A stretch of DNA of 64,000 nucleotides from Afipia clevelandensis ATCC 49720 (GTDB lineage: Bacteria > Pseudomonadota > Alphaproteobacteria > Rhizobiales > Xanthobacteraceae), in the NCBI RefSeq assembly GCF_000336555.1, contig NZ_KB375281.1, forward strand, positions 3,197,338 to 3,261,337. Reading direction: 5' to 3'. The position numbers and the translations under genes were made by a program. The stretch's first letter is position 1, and each line of letters begins with the position of its first letter. This document shows, piece by piece, positions 45,786 through 54,300 of the stretch. The notes under the pieces are model-generated. The model made no database searches and had not been told where the DNA came from. It saw nothing but the letters and a program-made list of their open reading frames with translations.

Positions 45786-46688
45786 ATGGCAAAAGCAGTT
45801 TTTATCACTAAGGTGACACCGAGTTACGACGACCTACCAGAGGTCCGGTATCATTTTCCAAAAACGTATCTCAACTATGCCCGACAAGCGGTTGGAGACT
45901 ACGTTGTGTATTATGAGCCGCGGCGATCAAGCGCGGATCTTTCGAGTGGCGGCGGTAGGCAGTCATATTTTGGTGTTGCTCGGGTCGAATCAATCATCGA
46001 GGATAAGCAGCAGCCGGATCACTATTATGCAATTGTGGGCGACTATTTAGATTTTGATAGGCCGGTCCCATTTGCCGAAGGTGCGCTTTATTACGAAAGC
46101 GCATTGCAGAAGGAAGACGGCAGTACCAACAAAGGTGCTTTTGGTCGCGCCGTGCGTCTCGTTCCAGATGATGAATTTGATCGGATTCTGAAAGCTGGAT
46201 TTGCCCCCGTTTTAGCGGAGCAAACATTTCCAGTAGAAAATCCTAACCTAGGCTTCTCGGAGCAGCCGCAGCCATTTATCCGGCCAATAGTTGAAATGAC
46301 GGTCTCTCGTCCATTTCGCGAGAGATCGTTTATGCATAATGTCCGCGCGGCATATGCCAATCGGTGTGCAATTACAGGCTTGCGATTGATAAACGGTGGT
46401 GGTCGACCCGAAGTCCAAGCGGCGCACATTCAGCCGGTTGCATCAAATGGCCCCGATTCCGTGCGCAACGGCTTGGCACTGTCCGGCACAGTTCATTGGA
46501 TGTTTGATCGAGGACTTGTTTCGATCAGCGATGACTATCGTATTCTCGTCGCGAAGAACCATGTTCCGGACGATGCGTTGCGTCTGATAAACCGGAGTCG
46601 GATGCTAAATCTTCCAACGGATCAAACTTTGCATCCGAATACGCATTTTTTGAAGTTTCACCGCGATAATATCTTCAAAGGAACCTAG
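45786..46688 (+). CDS. HNH endonuclease with unassigned N-terminal reader-like domain
   Basis: 300 residues. The C-terminal half is an HNH_2-type nuclease: RCAITGLRL (Cys 194), QAAHIQPVAS (His 214), RNGLALSG (Asn 228) and HWMFDRG (His 237). Residues about 1-120 (VGDYVVYYEPR, GGRQSYFGVARVESI, YYAIVGDYLDFDRPVPF) form a beta-rich module I read as PUA/EVE-like, the kind used by modification-dependent restriction enzymes to recognise modified cytosine. That assignment is inference. Base composition (near half AT) is far from its neighbours, indicating transfer. A 64-residue gene converges on it. No methyltransferase is adjacent, which fits a modification-dependent enzyme. Confidence 0.82.
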   Translation: MAKAVFITKVTPSYDDLPEVRYHFPKTYLNYARQAVGDYVVYYEPRRSSADLSSGGGRQSYFGVARVESIIEDKQQPDHYYAIVGDYLDFDRPVPFAEGALYYESALQKEDGSTNKGAFGRAVRLVPDDEFDRILKAGFAPVLAEQTFPVENPNLGFSEQPQPFIRPIVEMTVSRPFRERSFMHNVRAAYANRCAITGLRLINGGGRPEVQAAHIQPVASNGPDSVRNGLALSGTVHWMFDRGLVSISDDYRILVAKNHVPDDALRLINRSRMLNLPTDQTLHPNTHFLKFHRDNIFKGT

Positions 46689-46692
46689 TACC

Positions 46693-46887
46693 TCATTTCG
46701 AATCGAGGGCGTACTTAGCTGCGAACCATTCTACAAATTCTCTAGGTGAGTCGTTGGCCTTCCAATAACGGGTAAGTCGCTCCTCGTCGATTCCCGCATC
46801 GGCGATAGTTATGCAATAAGTATCATGTAAGTAGCGATCGACAACATTGCGCCACGCCTTGAAAGAGGCTGATCCATTCGTGTTCAT
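46693..46887 (-). CDS. Small protein of unknown function next to the HNH endonuclease
   Basis: 64 residues, MNTNGSASFKAWRNVVDRYL then a short DTYCITIADAGIDEERLTRY helix pair and the ending VEWFAAKYALDSK. The ribosome site is excellent (AGGAGGG about 6 nt before the ATG), which argues for a real gene. It converges on the HNH gene with 4 bp between stops and shares its low GC, so they probably arrived together. No family recognised. Confidence 0.7.
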   Translation of the reverse strand: MNTNGSASFKAWRNVVDRYLHDTYCITIADAGIDEERLTRYWKANDSPREFVEWFAAKYALDSK

Positions 46888-46950
46888 AAAAATCCCTCCT
46901 CTAGAAAGCTATGTTATCACAAGATGGAATTATTGGGCGTCAACCGACGT

Positions 46951-48183
46951 TCACTCCCCCATCACCTCCTTCGCCGCGCGCACGCCGCTCTGCTGTGCGC
47001 CATGGGCAGTGGTGAAGAAGTCCGGCGAGGTGGCTTCGCCCGCAAAGAAGATACGGCCGTTCACGGGTGCGGCGAGCACAGCGCGCTTGTCGGCATGTCC
47101 CGGCAGGGCATGAGAATACGAACCGCGTGCGAACGGATCGCGCGACCAGTGCGACGCGCCGAGCGGAATTAACTTTCCGCGATAGTCCGAGCCGAGCAGG
47201 CTGACGATCTCGTCAATGGCGGTTGCCGCCATGGCGCCTTCACCGGCATTCTCCAGTTCGCGCGCATAGCGCCCGCCAAAGAAACCTTCGATGCAGTCGC
47301 GGCCGAACGGACGCAGATGATAGGTGCCCATGGCGGTACGCATGGTGGCGCCGCGCAGGTTGCCGTCCGGCGGCAGATCATGGTCGCCGGTGAGTGCGAG
47401 CATCACCTTGTCGTCGGCGCCGAGCGGCAGCATCGCCGCGGCATTGACCTTCTCCGGCAACGCCGGATGAAAGCGGATCGCTTCCGACGCGATCAGATCG
47501 GTCGGCGCACAGACGATGACCTTGTCCGCCGTCAGCGTGCCTCGTGACGTTTCAATGCGGATGCGCGGCCCGGAATGATCGACCCGCGCGACATTGCAGT
47601 TCAATGCGACTTGGCACGGCGCGCCATAGGCGGCGATCAGCGCGCCATAGCCGCGCGGCACGCGCCAGTTGATCTCGGTGTCTTTATAGGCCTCGAAATC
47701 CTTCACCGAGACCTGATCCAGCTCGCAGCCGTTGATATAGGTCGAAATCGCGTCGATCATCGGATTCCAGCGGTTGCCGGGTTCGAGGCAGTCGGACGCG
47801 ACGCTGTCCTGCGCGCGCCTTGCGGCGGCTTCGGTGCGGGTGAAGAATGCATCGAGCGCGGCGAAAAATTCGTCGCGCTCCTTTTGCGGAAACACATCTT
47901 TGTAGCTGCGCAGCCGCCAGGGCGGGAGCGAGCGATTGACCTCGAAACCCAGTTGTTCGGCGATGGCGACGAACGGATTCTCGTCGGCGGAATGCAGCCA
48001 GCCGCAGCCGAGATCGAACGGGATGCCGTCCCCGACAATCATGGTATGCGCGCGGCCGCCGATGCGATCCCGCGCTTCGAGGATGAGTGTCGAAAGACCG
48101 GAATTCTCCAGCGTGCGCGCGGCGGCAAGGCCGGCTGCGCCTGCGCCGACAATCGCAACGTCGATGTGGGAGGGAAGGGACAT
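46951..48183 (-). CDS. FAD-dependent amine oxidase family protein
   Basis: 410 residues. GR2-type FAD fold: DVAIVGAGAAGLAAARTLEN, then LEARDRIGGRAHTM with the RxGGR motif, and the C-terminal FFAGEATSPDFFTTAHGAQQ block that contacts the flavin and closes the substrate pocket. The sequence is typical of bacterial flavin monoamine oxidases or polyamine oxidases; no secretion signal is seen, so it acts in the cytoplasm. The substrate is unknown. Followed by the low-GC HNH region downstream and separated from typA by a long inverted repeat. Confidence 0.92.
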   Translation of the reverse strand: MSLPSHIDVAIVGAGAAGLAAARTLENSGLSTLILEARDRIGGRAHTMIVGDGIPFDLGCGWLHSADENPFVAIAEQLGFEVNRSLPPWRLRSYKDVFPQKERDEFFAALDAFFTRTEAAARRAQDSVASDCLEPGNRWNPMIDAISTYINGCELDQVSVKDFEAYKDTEINWRVPRGYGALIAAYGAPCQVALNCNVARVDHSGPRIRIETSRGTLTADKVIVCAPTDLIASEAIRFHPALPEKVNAAAMLPLGADDKVMLALTGDHDLPPDGNLRGATMRTAMGTYHLRPFGRDCIEGFFGGRYARELENAGEGAMAATAIDEIVSLLGSDYRGKLIPLGASHWSRDPFARGSYSHALPGHADKRAVLAAPVNGRIFFAGEATSPDFFTTAHGAQQSGVRAAKEVMGE

Positions 48184-48205
48184 TCTGGCCAGCCCAAACG
48201 AGAAT

Positions 48206-48346
48206 CGTCATGGCCGGGCTTGTCCCGGCCATCCACGCTTTCTCTATCTCGACCTATAAGACGGCAATCTCAAGTGCAAGGTGGCCACCGTCATCGCGAC
48301 CTAAGGTCCCAAAACGCAGATGGCCGGGACAAGCCCGGCCATGACG
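48206..48346. repeat. Inverted pair of 28-bp GGCCGGG repeats
   Basis: Positions 48206-48233 and 48319-48346 are perfect reverse complements (CGTCATGGCCGGG... / ...CCCGGCCATGACG), 85 bp apart, and each arm is itself partly palindromic. This TGGCCGGGCTTGTCCCGGCCA sequence is common between genes of Bradyrhizobium and allies. It lies between the amine oxidase start and the typA stop and could end the typA transcript. Confidence 0.85.
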
Positions 48347-48370
48347 TCGTGTATATCCTTTCGCGCCGCC

Positions 48371-50194
48371 TTAGCTCGCCAGCGCTTCCTTGGTCTTTTC
48401 CGCGCGCTTGCGCTCGTTCGGATCGAGGTGGCGCTTGCGCAGGCGGATCGACTTCGGGGTGATTTCCACCAGTTCGTCGTCCTCGATGTAGGACAGCGCC
48501 TTTTCCAGCGTCATCTTGATCGGCGGCGTCAGGCGCACCGCTTCGTCCTTCGAGGTGGTGCGGATGTTGGTGAGCTGCTTGCCCTTGAGCACGTTGATCT
48601 CGAGATCGTTCTCGCGGGTGTGTTCGCCGACGATCATGCCGCGATAGACCCGCCAGCCCGGCTCGATCATCATCGGGCCGCGGTCTTCGAGCTTGAACAT
48701 GGCATAGGCAACGGCTTCGCCCTGCTCGTTGGAGATCAGCACGCCGTTACGGCGGCCCTGGATCTCGCCCTTGTAGGGCAGGTAGTCGTGGAACAGGCGG
48801 TTCATGATCGCCGTGCCGCGGGTGTCGGTCATCAGTTCGCCCTGATAGCCGATCAGGCCGCGGGTCGGTGCGTAGAACACGAGGCGCAGGCGGTTGCCGC
48901 CGGAGGGGCGCATCTCGATCATCTCGGCCTTGCGTTCGCTCATCTTCTGCACGACCACGCCGGAGAATTCCTCGTCGACGTCGATCACGACTTCCTCGAT
49001 CGGCTCCAGAACCTTGCCGTTCTCGTCCTTGGTGAAGACCACGCGCGGACGCGACACGGACAGCTCAAAGCCTTCGCGGCGCATGTTCTCGATCAGGATC
49101 GCGAGCTGCAATTCGCCGCGGCCCGACACTTCCATCGAATCCTTATCGCTGGCTTCGACCACGCGCAGCGCGACATTGCCTTCGGCTTCGCGCATCAGGC
49201 GGTCGCGGATCAGGCGGCTGGTCACCTTGTCGCCTTCAGTGCCCGCGAGCGGCGAGTTGTTGACGATGAATGACATCGACACGGTCGGCGGATCGATCGG
49301 CTGCGCCTGCAAAGGCGTTTCCACCGACGGATCGCAGAACGTATCGGCGACGGTGCCCTTGGTGAGGCCTGCGATGGCGACAATGTCGCCGGCCTCGGCG
49401 ATTTCGACCGGCTGACGCTCAAGGCCGCGGAAGGCGAGAATTTTGGTGATGCGGCCGTTTTCGACCAGCTTGCCGTCGCGCGACAGAACCTTCACGGCCT
49501 GGTTCGGCTTTACCGAGCCTGATGCAACACGGCCGGTGATGATGCGGCCGAGATAGGGATTGGCTTCGAGAATGGTGCCGAGCAGGCGGAACGGACCTTC
49601 CTCCACAACCGGCGGCGCGACATGCTTGATGACGAGGTCGAACAGCGGCTTCATGCCCTTGTCGTTCTCGGTCTCCGAATTGCCCATCCAGCCGTTCTTG
49701 CCGGAGCCGTAGAGAATCGGGAAGTCGAGCTGCTCGTCGGTGGCGTCCAGCGCCGCGAACAGGTCGAACACTTCGTTGACGACTTCGGTGACGCGCGCGT
49801 CGGGGCGGTCCACCTTGTTGATTGCGACGATCGGCTTGAGGCCGAGCTTGAGCGCCTTGCCGACCACGAATTTAGTTTGCGGCATCGGGCCTTCGGCGGC
49901 GTCGACCAGGACGATCACGCCATCGACCATCGAGAGGATGCGCTCGACCTCGCCGCCGAAATCGGCGTGGCCCGGCGTGTCGACGATATTGATGCGGGTG
50001 TCTTCCCACTCGACTGAGGTGCATTTGGCGAGAATGGTGATGCCGCGCTCGCGCTCGATGTCGTTCGAGTCCATCGCCCGTTCGACCTGGCGCTGGTTCT
50101 CGCGATAGGTGCCGGACTGCTGGAGCAGCTTGTCGACGAGGGTGGTCTTGCCATGGTCGACGTGGGCGATGATGGCGATGTTTCGCAGATTCAT
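48371..50194 (-). CDS. typA: Translational GTPase TypA/BipA
   Basis: 607 residues, the standard size. G1 [15 protein letters not shown], switch [19 protein letters not shown]4 NKVDRPDAR, then EF-G-like domains and the C-terminal BipA-specific domain ([40 protein letters not shown]). TypA binds the ribosome and helps 50S assembly and growth at low temperature or under stress. ATG 50194 is preferred over an in-frame TTG three codons upstream. Confidence 0.98.
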   Translation of the reverse strand: MNLRNIAIIAHVDHGKTTLVDKLLQQSGTYRENQRQVERAMDSNDIERERGITILAKCTSVEWEDTRINIVDTPGHADFGGEVERILSMVDGVIVLVDAAEGPMPQTKFVVGKALKLGLKPIVAINKVDRPDARVTEVVNEVFDLFAALDATDEQLDFPILYGSGKNGWMGNSETENDKGMKPLFDLVIKHVAPPVVEEGPFRLLGTILEANPYLGRIITGRVASGSVKPNQAVKVLSRDGKLVENGRITKILAFRGLERQPVEIAEAGDIVAIAGLTKGTVADTFCDPSVETPLQAQPIDPPTVSMSFIVNNSPLAGTEGDKVTSRLIRDRLMREAEGNVALRVVEASDKDSMEVSGRGELQLAILIENMRREGFELSVSRPRVVFTKDENGKVLEPIEEVVIDVDEEFSGVVVQKMSERKAEMIEMRPSGGNRLRLVFYAPTRGLIGYQGELMTDTRGTAIMNRLFHDYLPYKGEIQGRRNGVLISNEQGEAVAYAMFKLEDRGPMMIEPGWRVYRGMIVGEHTRENDLEINVLKGKQLTNIRTTSKDEAVRLTPPIKMTLEKALSYIEDDELVEITPKSIRLRKRHLDPNERKRAEKTKEALAS

Positions 50195-50476
50195 GTGTCT
50201 CAAGTCTTCCAGCTATGGAGCGCGGTGCCGCAGGGGCGGCTGAGTGCAGGTCCGATGTCGGCGTGCGCGCAAGGCCCAAAAAACGTGGTGCCCGGTCCAA
50301 AAGAACCAGGCACACGGGCACTCATTGCGGCGCAATATAGTCAGAACTCGCCGAAAAACAACGGTCTGGACGGCATTTTATCAGCCCATTTTGGCATCAA
50401 GGGTAACGGGCCAAAGGGCCGTATCGGCCCTATCCTGCCGTGTCACAACAAGAAGACAGCGGCGCCCACAGGCGGG

Positions 50477-51244
50477 TTAGCCCTCAACCTTTTCCTTGTC
50501 ATGCTCCGTTGGATAAACGCCCCGAAGAACCTCTTCGAAATGGGCTTTTACGGCCTCGTTGCAGAGGCAAGAGCGGGCCGCGAGCGCCGTCTCGTTGCGG
50601 ATCAGGATGGCGCCTCGCCGGGTCTCCAGCACGCCCTCGGCCTTGAAGGTCTGGATCACGCGGCTGGCATAGCTGCGGCCCACGCCCAGCATGGTGGAGA
50701 GCTGTTCGTGGGTGAGAGGAACGAGATCCTCGCCGGTGCGCTCGCGCGCCGACAGGATCCATTTCGCCGTGCGCTGCTCGATGGAATGGATCGCGTTGCA
50801 GGCGGTGGATTGAAAGACCTGCGCCAGCATGCAGTCGGCATAGCGGGCGAACAGGTAGCGCAGGGTTGCCGACTGGGTTTTCGCGGCGTCGAGCTTGCTC
50901 ACTCGCAGCCGCACGAATGGTCCGCCGACCTTGATCGTGATGCGCGTATAGGCCGGGAGGAATCCCTGACTGACGATGCCGCCCACCGCGCCTTCGCGGC
51001 CCACCAGAATTGTTTCGACATCGCGGCCGTCTTCATTGGCGACAAGAAACGAAACCAGGCTCGGTCCGCACGGGAAATGCACCGTCTCGACGTCATCACC
51101 GGGGCTGTAGAGCAGGTCGTCCGCCCTGGCCGAGACGGATTCCAGAAACGGTTCGAGCAGCGCGTAGTCGGACTCGTTCAGGCGCCGCAGCAGGTTGTTG
51201 AACGGGCGGCCATCGCTGGCAGCCTTCACAGGTTGTCGCGTCAT
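50477..51244 (-). CDS. Crp/Fnr-family transcriptional regulator
   Basis: 255 residues: cyclic-nucleotide-binding-like beta barrel (LLYSPGDDVETVHFPCGPSL, EGAVGGIVSQGF), C-helix QVFQSTACNAIHSIEQRTAK, and an HTH_CRP domain LTHEQLSTMLGVGRSYASRV. No FNR-type cysteine cluster, and the cAMP phosphate-binding RER motif is not apparent, so the ligand is unknown. This is the rhizobial Crp/Fnr type with a GREGAVGG motif. ATG 51244 has GGGGGA upstream. It is divergent from a receiver-only protein with 176 bp between the starts. Confidence 0.93.
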   Translation of the reverse strand: MTRQPVKAASDGRPFNNLLRRLNESDYALLEPFLESVSARADDLLYSPGDDVETVHFPCGPSLVSFLVANEDGRDVETILVGREGAVGGIVSQGFLPAYTRITIKVGGPFVRLRVSKLDAAKTQSATLRYLFARYADCMLAQVFQSTACNAIHSIEQRTAKWILSARERTGEDLVPLTHEQLSTMLGVGRSYASRVIQTFKAEGVLETRRGAILIRNETALAARSCLCNEAVKAHFEEVLRGVYPTEHDKEKVEG

Positions 51245-51420
51245 AAATCCCCCATCGCCGGGACAACATACCGCAGGTTCCTGTGTTCCAGTGTTCAAAA
51301 GTGCACAGACGCGAGCGGCATTTGTGTGTTCGGTTCCACCCGGGAACCGGCGTTGCGGCTTTCAGCGCGACATCCGGGGTCTCGGCGGGCGTTTGCTCAA
51401 CCATCCTCGGGACAATCCAT

Positions 51421-51822
51421 ATGACCACCATCGACGCCGGCGAGCCGGCGGCTCATCGCCCTGTTGAACTGCCCGGCGACGTTCTTATCGTCGAGGACGA
51501 CACGCTGATTGCACTCGATACCAGCGAGACCCTTCTGGGCTTCGGCGTGCCGTCGGTGCGGACGGCGCGCGGCGTCGCCGATGCGCTGGAACTGATTGCC
51601 GCGCATGCGCCGGACTTCGTGCTGCTCGATGTCGGGCTGGTCAGGGAAAAGAGTTTCGCCGTCGCCGAAGAACTTGCGCGCCGGAAAATCCCGTTCGTGT
51701 TCGTGACCGGGTACTCCGGACCCGCCGCTCTTCCCGCGGCGCTCGCGCACTATCCCGTGATGCGCAAGCCGTATATGCGCGATGAGCTCCTCACGACACT
51801 GCGCGGATGGCGATCGGTCTGA
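51421..51822 (+). CDS. Receiver-only (single-domain) response regulator
   Basis: 133 residues: one receiver domain. VLIVEDDTLIALDTSETLLG holds the acidic pocket, FVLLDVGLVREKSF the phosphoacceptor Asp, PFVFVTGYSGPAALP the Thr switch and VMRKPYMRDELL the Lys-Pro. No output domain, so it acts through protein contacts, like the small receivers paired with HWE-type kinases (none in view). It is divergent from a Crp/Fnr regulator and converges on the TAXI gene with 6 bp between. Confidence 0.92.
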   Translation: MTTIDAGEPAAHRPVELPGDVLIVEDDTLIALDTSETLLGFGVPSVRTARGVADALELIAAHAPDFVLLDVGLVREKSFAVAEELARRKIPFVFVTGYSGPAALPAALAHYPVMRKPYMRDELLTTLRGWRSV

Positions 51823-51828
51823 GAATCG

Positions 51829-53235
51829 TCAGGCGACGTGGCTGCGCGGCCGTGCGTTGTTCGATGACATTTCGAGCAGGAACGCCTTGCGGTCCGCGAC
51901 CGCGTTGTGGAATTGCTCTAGCGCGATGCTGAAAGCGGTGAGCGAGCCTTCCTCGATCGCGCCGTCCTCGAAACAGTGCAGCGTGTCGCGCATGATCTCG
52001 TCGGCTTCCGCCTGCATGGCGTCGAGTTCGTCGATCGACGTCGACTTGCGCGAGGCGGTCAGCATTTCCAGCAGCCGCTCACGCAGGTTCGAGTTGGTGA
52101 CGCGCTCGTCCTTGCGCCAGTAGCTGGCGAACCAGGCGCCCGCCGAGCCGAGCGCGGACAGCACCATCAGGCTTCCCCAGATGTAATCGCTGTAGCGGTC
52201 GAGAAAGGTCTTTTCCTCGCCATCGACATAGGCGGCGGCGCCGGGATGCGCGGGGATCGCCGCATCCTTGTCGGTGTCCGGCGTTTCCAGCTTCGCCGTT
52301 TGCGGGAATTCGCTCTGGATGGTCTGCCGGACCGAGAACAGTTGCCGGGTCAGCGCGCCCGCAGTGACCTCCGACAGGGATTTTCGCGCCACGATATGAT
52401 GCGCGAAGGTGATCGTGTCGATCTTGTCGTCGGGTCGCGCCGGCTTCGCGCCGAACGCGCCAGCGGGAATTTCACCGGACTCATAGATTGGATATTTTTG
52501 CGCGATGGCGTCCGCCGTCTCCACCGAGAGGAAGGTCGCTTCCTTGCCGCCCTTCGTTGTGGCGGCGATGGCATCGGCGGTGATCTTGCTGTTGAGTGGG
52601 CCGACCGCGAGAAATGCATCGAGCTTTTCGTTCTTGACCGCTTCGGCAAAGCCCGTCGTCGTAAACTGGACCACATGCACCTTGTCGGGATCGACGCCGG
52701 ACTGGGTGAGGATCACCTTGAGCAGGTTGACGTTGGCCTGGGTGCGGCCGATCACGCCGATGCGCTTGCCGCTCAGTTGTTCGATCTTCTTGATCGCGCC
52801 TTTCTTGGCGCTGCCGTTCAACGCCCACAGCACCGCGAAGTTCTTGCGAATGCTGGCGATGGCCTGTGCGTCCTTCGGCAGCGGAATATCGCCGCGAACG
52901 ACCGCGAGGTCGGTGGTGCCGGCATTGAGGCTCGCGGCAGCGGACGATGTTCCGTCGGTGATGATGGGGCGCAGGCGAATGTATCGCCGGTCGCGCGCGA
53001 AAATCTGCGCGATCGACTGAATGACCTTGACGTCATCGCTGTAGGGCGGGCCGACCGCGATGCGCAGATGAACCGGACGGTTGAGCCAGTAGGTGGTGCC
53101 CACCACGGCAGCGACGGTCGCGAGCACGGCGGCCAGCACACCCAGAATGGCTTTGGCCTTGTGCGGACGTGAGGATCCCGGCGAACGAGGCGCGTCCGCC
53201 GCCATCGATCTGGTAAACATGTCGCCAATGCCCAT
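51829..53235 (-). CDS. TAXI-type TRAP solute-binding protein, anchored by two membrane helices
   Basis: 468 residues. A TAXI-family binding domain (RIAVGPPYSDDVKVIQSIAQ, TSSAAASLNAGTTDLAVVRG, GKRIGVIGRTQANVNLLKVI) is not released but held by an N-terminal helix (KAILGVLAAVLATVAAVVGT) and a second helix near residue 355 (YIWGSLMVLSALGSAGAWFA), after which about 95 residues lie in the cytoplasm (SNLRERLLEMLTASRKSTSI, MRDTLHCFEDGAIEEGSL). No TRAP permease is nearby, so signalling or sensing may be its job. ATG 53235; later starts are possible. Confidence 0.88.
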   Translation of the reverse strand: MGIGDMFTRSMAADAPRSPGSSRPHKAKAILGVLAAVLATVAAVVGTTYWLNRPVHLRIAVGPPYSDDVKVIQSIAQIFARDRRYIRLRPIITDGTSSAAASLNAGTTDLAVVRGDIPLPKDAQAIASIRKNFAVLWALNGSAKKGAIKKIEQLSGKRIGVIGRTQANVNLLKVILTQSGVDPDKVHVVQFTTTGFAEAVKNEKLDAFLAVGPLNSKITADAIAATTKGGKEATFLSVETADAIAQKYPIYESGEIPAGAFGAKPARPDDKIDTITFAHHIVARKSLSEVTAGALTRQLFSVRQTIQSEFPQTAKLETPDTDKDAAIPAHPGAAAYVDGEEKTFLDRYSDYIWGSLMVLSALGSAGAWFASYWRKDERVTNSNLRERLLEMLTASRKSTSIDELDAMQAEADEIMRDTLHCFEDGAIEEGSLTAFSIALEQFHNAVADRKAFLLEMSSNNARPRSHVA

Positions 53236-53455
53236 GGATTACCGCGCCTTGTTGGACCGCCTGTTGGACGCGCCTGAATTGGGACCCGCAAGTCCGGTTC
53301 AGAAACGTCCAAGAGTACGAGACTATCATACCAGAACATCGGCCTGGCCGCAGGTTCCATGTTGAGCAATGGTTAGCGAGCGCGGCTTTTCCATGGCCCC
53401 ACGGGACCTGTTGCCGCTGTTATATGTTGGGAAGGCGCAGGATTGGAGGATCGGC

Positions 53456-53746
53456 ATGGTGGAACGGCTCTCGGCGGATGAACGGCGCGCGGCGCTGGCC
53501 AAACTCAAGGGCTGGGCGGATGTGCCCGGCCGCGACGCCATCGCGCGGACCTTCATTTTCAAGGATTTCAACGAAGCGTTCGGCTTCATGACCAGGGCGG
53601 CACTGGTGGCCGAGAAGAGCGACCATCATCCTGAATGGCGCAACGTCTACAAAACCGTGGAGGTGGTGCTCTCCACCCACGATGCGGGCGGCGTGACCGC
53701 GCGCGACATTGCGCTGGCGGAAGCCATGGACCGGATCGCCGGGTAG
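53456..53746 (+). CDS. phhB: Pterin-4a-carbinolamine dehydratase
   Basis: 96 residues. [20 protein letters not shown], then [37 protein letters not shown] with the catalytic His-His-Pro-Glu-Trp segment and [17 protein letters not shown], all conserved in PhhB/DCoH. It dehydrates carbinolamine pterin after aromatic amino-acid hydroxylation or in moco/pterin recycling. ATG 53456 is fixed by GGAGG 6 nt upstream. No phenylalanine hydroxylase is adjacent. Confidence 0.94.
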   Translation: MVERLSADERRAALAKLKGWADVPGRDAIARTFIFKDFNEAFGFMTRAALVAEKSDHHPEWRNVYKTVEVVLSTHDAGGVTARDIALAEAMDRIAG

Positions 53747-53827
53747 GGCACTGCCTTGTGTCGAGGGCCGCAGTCCCTACGTAATCTGCGCGGCGCGGAT
53801 CGCGCGCCGGGTGAGGGAACCTGAGCC

Positions 53828-54211
53828 ATGACCTCCGACGACACCATTCACTTCGAGCGGGCTGAAAAGCTCGCGAAGGATCCCGAGCGGGTGCGCCGGA
53901 AATTCTGGGCGAAGCTGAAGCGCTTCGCCGGCAGCCTGCCGTTCACCGAGGATTTGCTCGCCGCTTACTACTGCGCGTTCGACCGCGAGACGCCGCGCCA
54001 TGTCCAGGCGGCGCTGCTCGGCGCCTTGGCCTATTTCGTGCTGCCGTTCGATTTTTTGCCCGACATGCTGCCGGTGCTTGGCTTCACCGATGACGCGGCG
54101 GTGCTGGCGACCGCGATCCGCATGGTGGCGAGCCACATCACGCCGGAGCATCGCGCCGCCGCCCACGCTGCGCTGACGCGCGGGCTGGATGAGAACGATA
54201 GTCAAACCTAA
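53828..54211 (+). CDS. YkvA/DUF1232-family membrane protein
   Basis: 127 residues. DUF1232 signature ALAYFVLPFDFLPDMLPVLG, with the FDxxPD pattern, follows RHVQAALLGAL; a short helix then ends the domain. Function unknown; family proteins are small membrane-associated proteins. GAGGGAAC is upstream of the ATG at normal spacing. Follows phhB by 81 bp. Confidence 0.9.
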   Translation: MTSDDTIHFERAEKLAKDPERVRRKFWAKLKRFAGSLPFTEDLLAAYYCAFDRETPRHVQAALLGALAYFVLPFDFLPDMLPVLGFTDDAAVLATAIRMVASHITPEHRAAAHAALTRGLDENDSQT

Positions 54212-54213
54212 CC

Positions 54214-54288
54214 CGTCATTGCGAGCGAAGCGAAGCAATTCTTAAGATAAGCTGGATTGCTTCGTCGCTTTGCTCCGTCGCAATGACG
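54214..54288. repeat. Palindromic intergenic repeat, copy C
   Basis: CGTCATTGCGAGCGAAGCG... against ...TCCGTCGCAATGACG: the outer arms pair over 11 bp and the inner GAAGCAATTC/GGATTGCTTC arms pair too. Same family as 8872 and 15205. It lies between the convergent YkvA and quinone oxidoreductase genes. Confidence 0.87.
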
Positions 54289-54300
54289 GCGTGTCTCACA

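Noticed and set aside
50153..51424. 423-codon plus-strand frame across the Crp/Fnr gene
   Set aside because: It covers a conserved regulator antisense and has no family resemblance or ribosome site.
53828..54211. Possible phage or plasmid origin near the repeats at 54.2 kb
   Set aside because: The repeats are dispersed palindromes, not iterons, and no replication or integrase gene is present.
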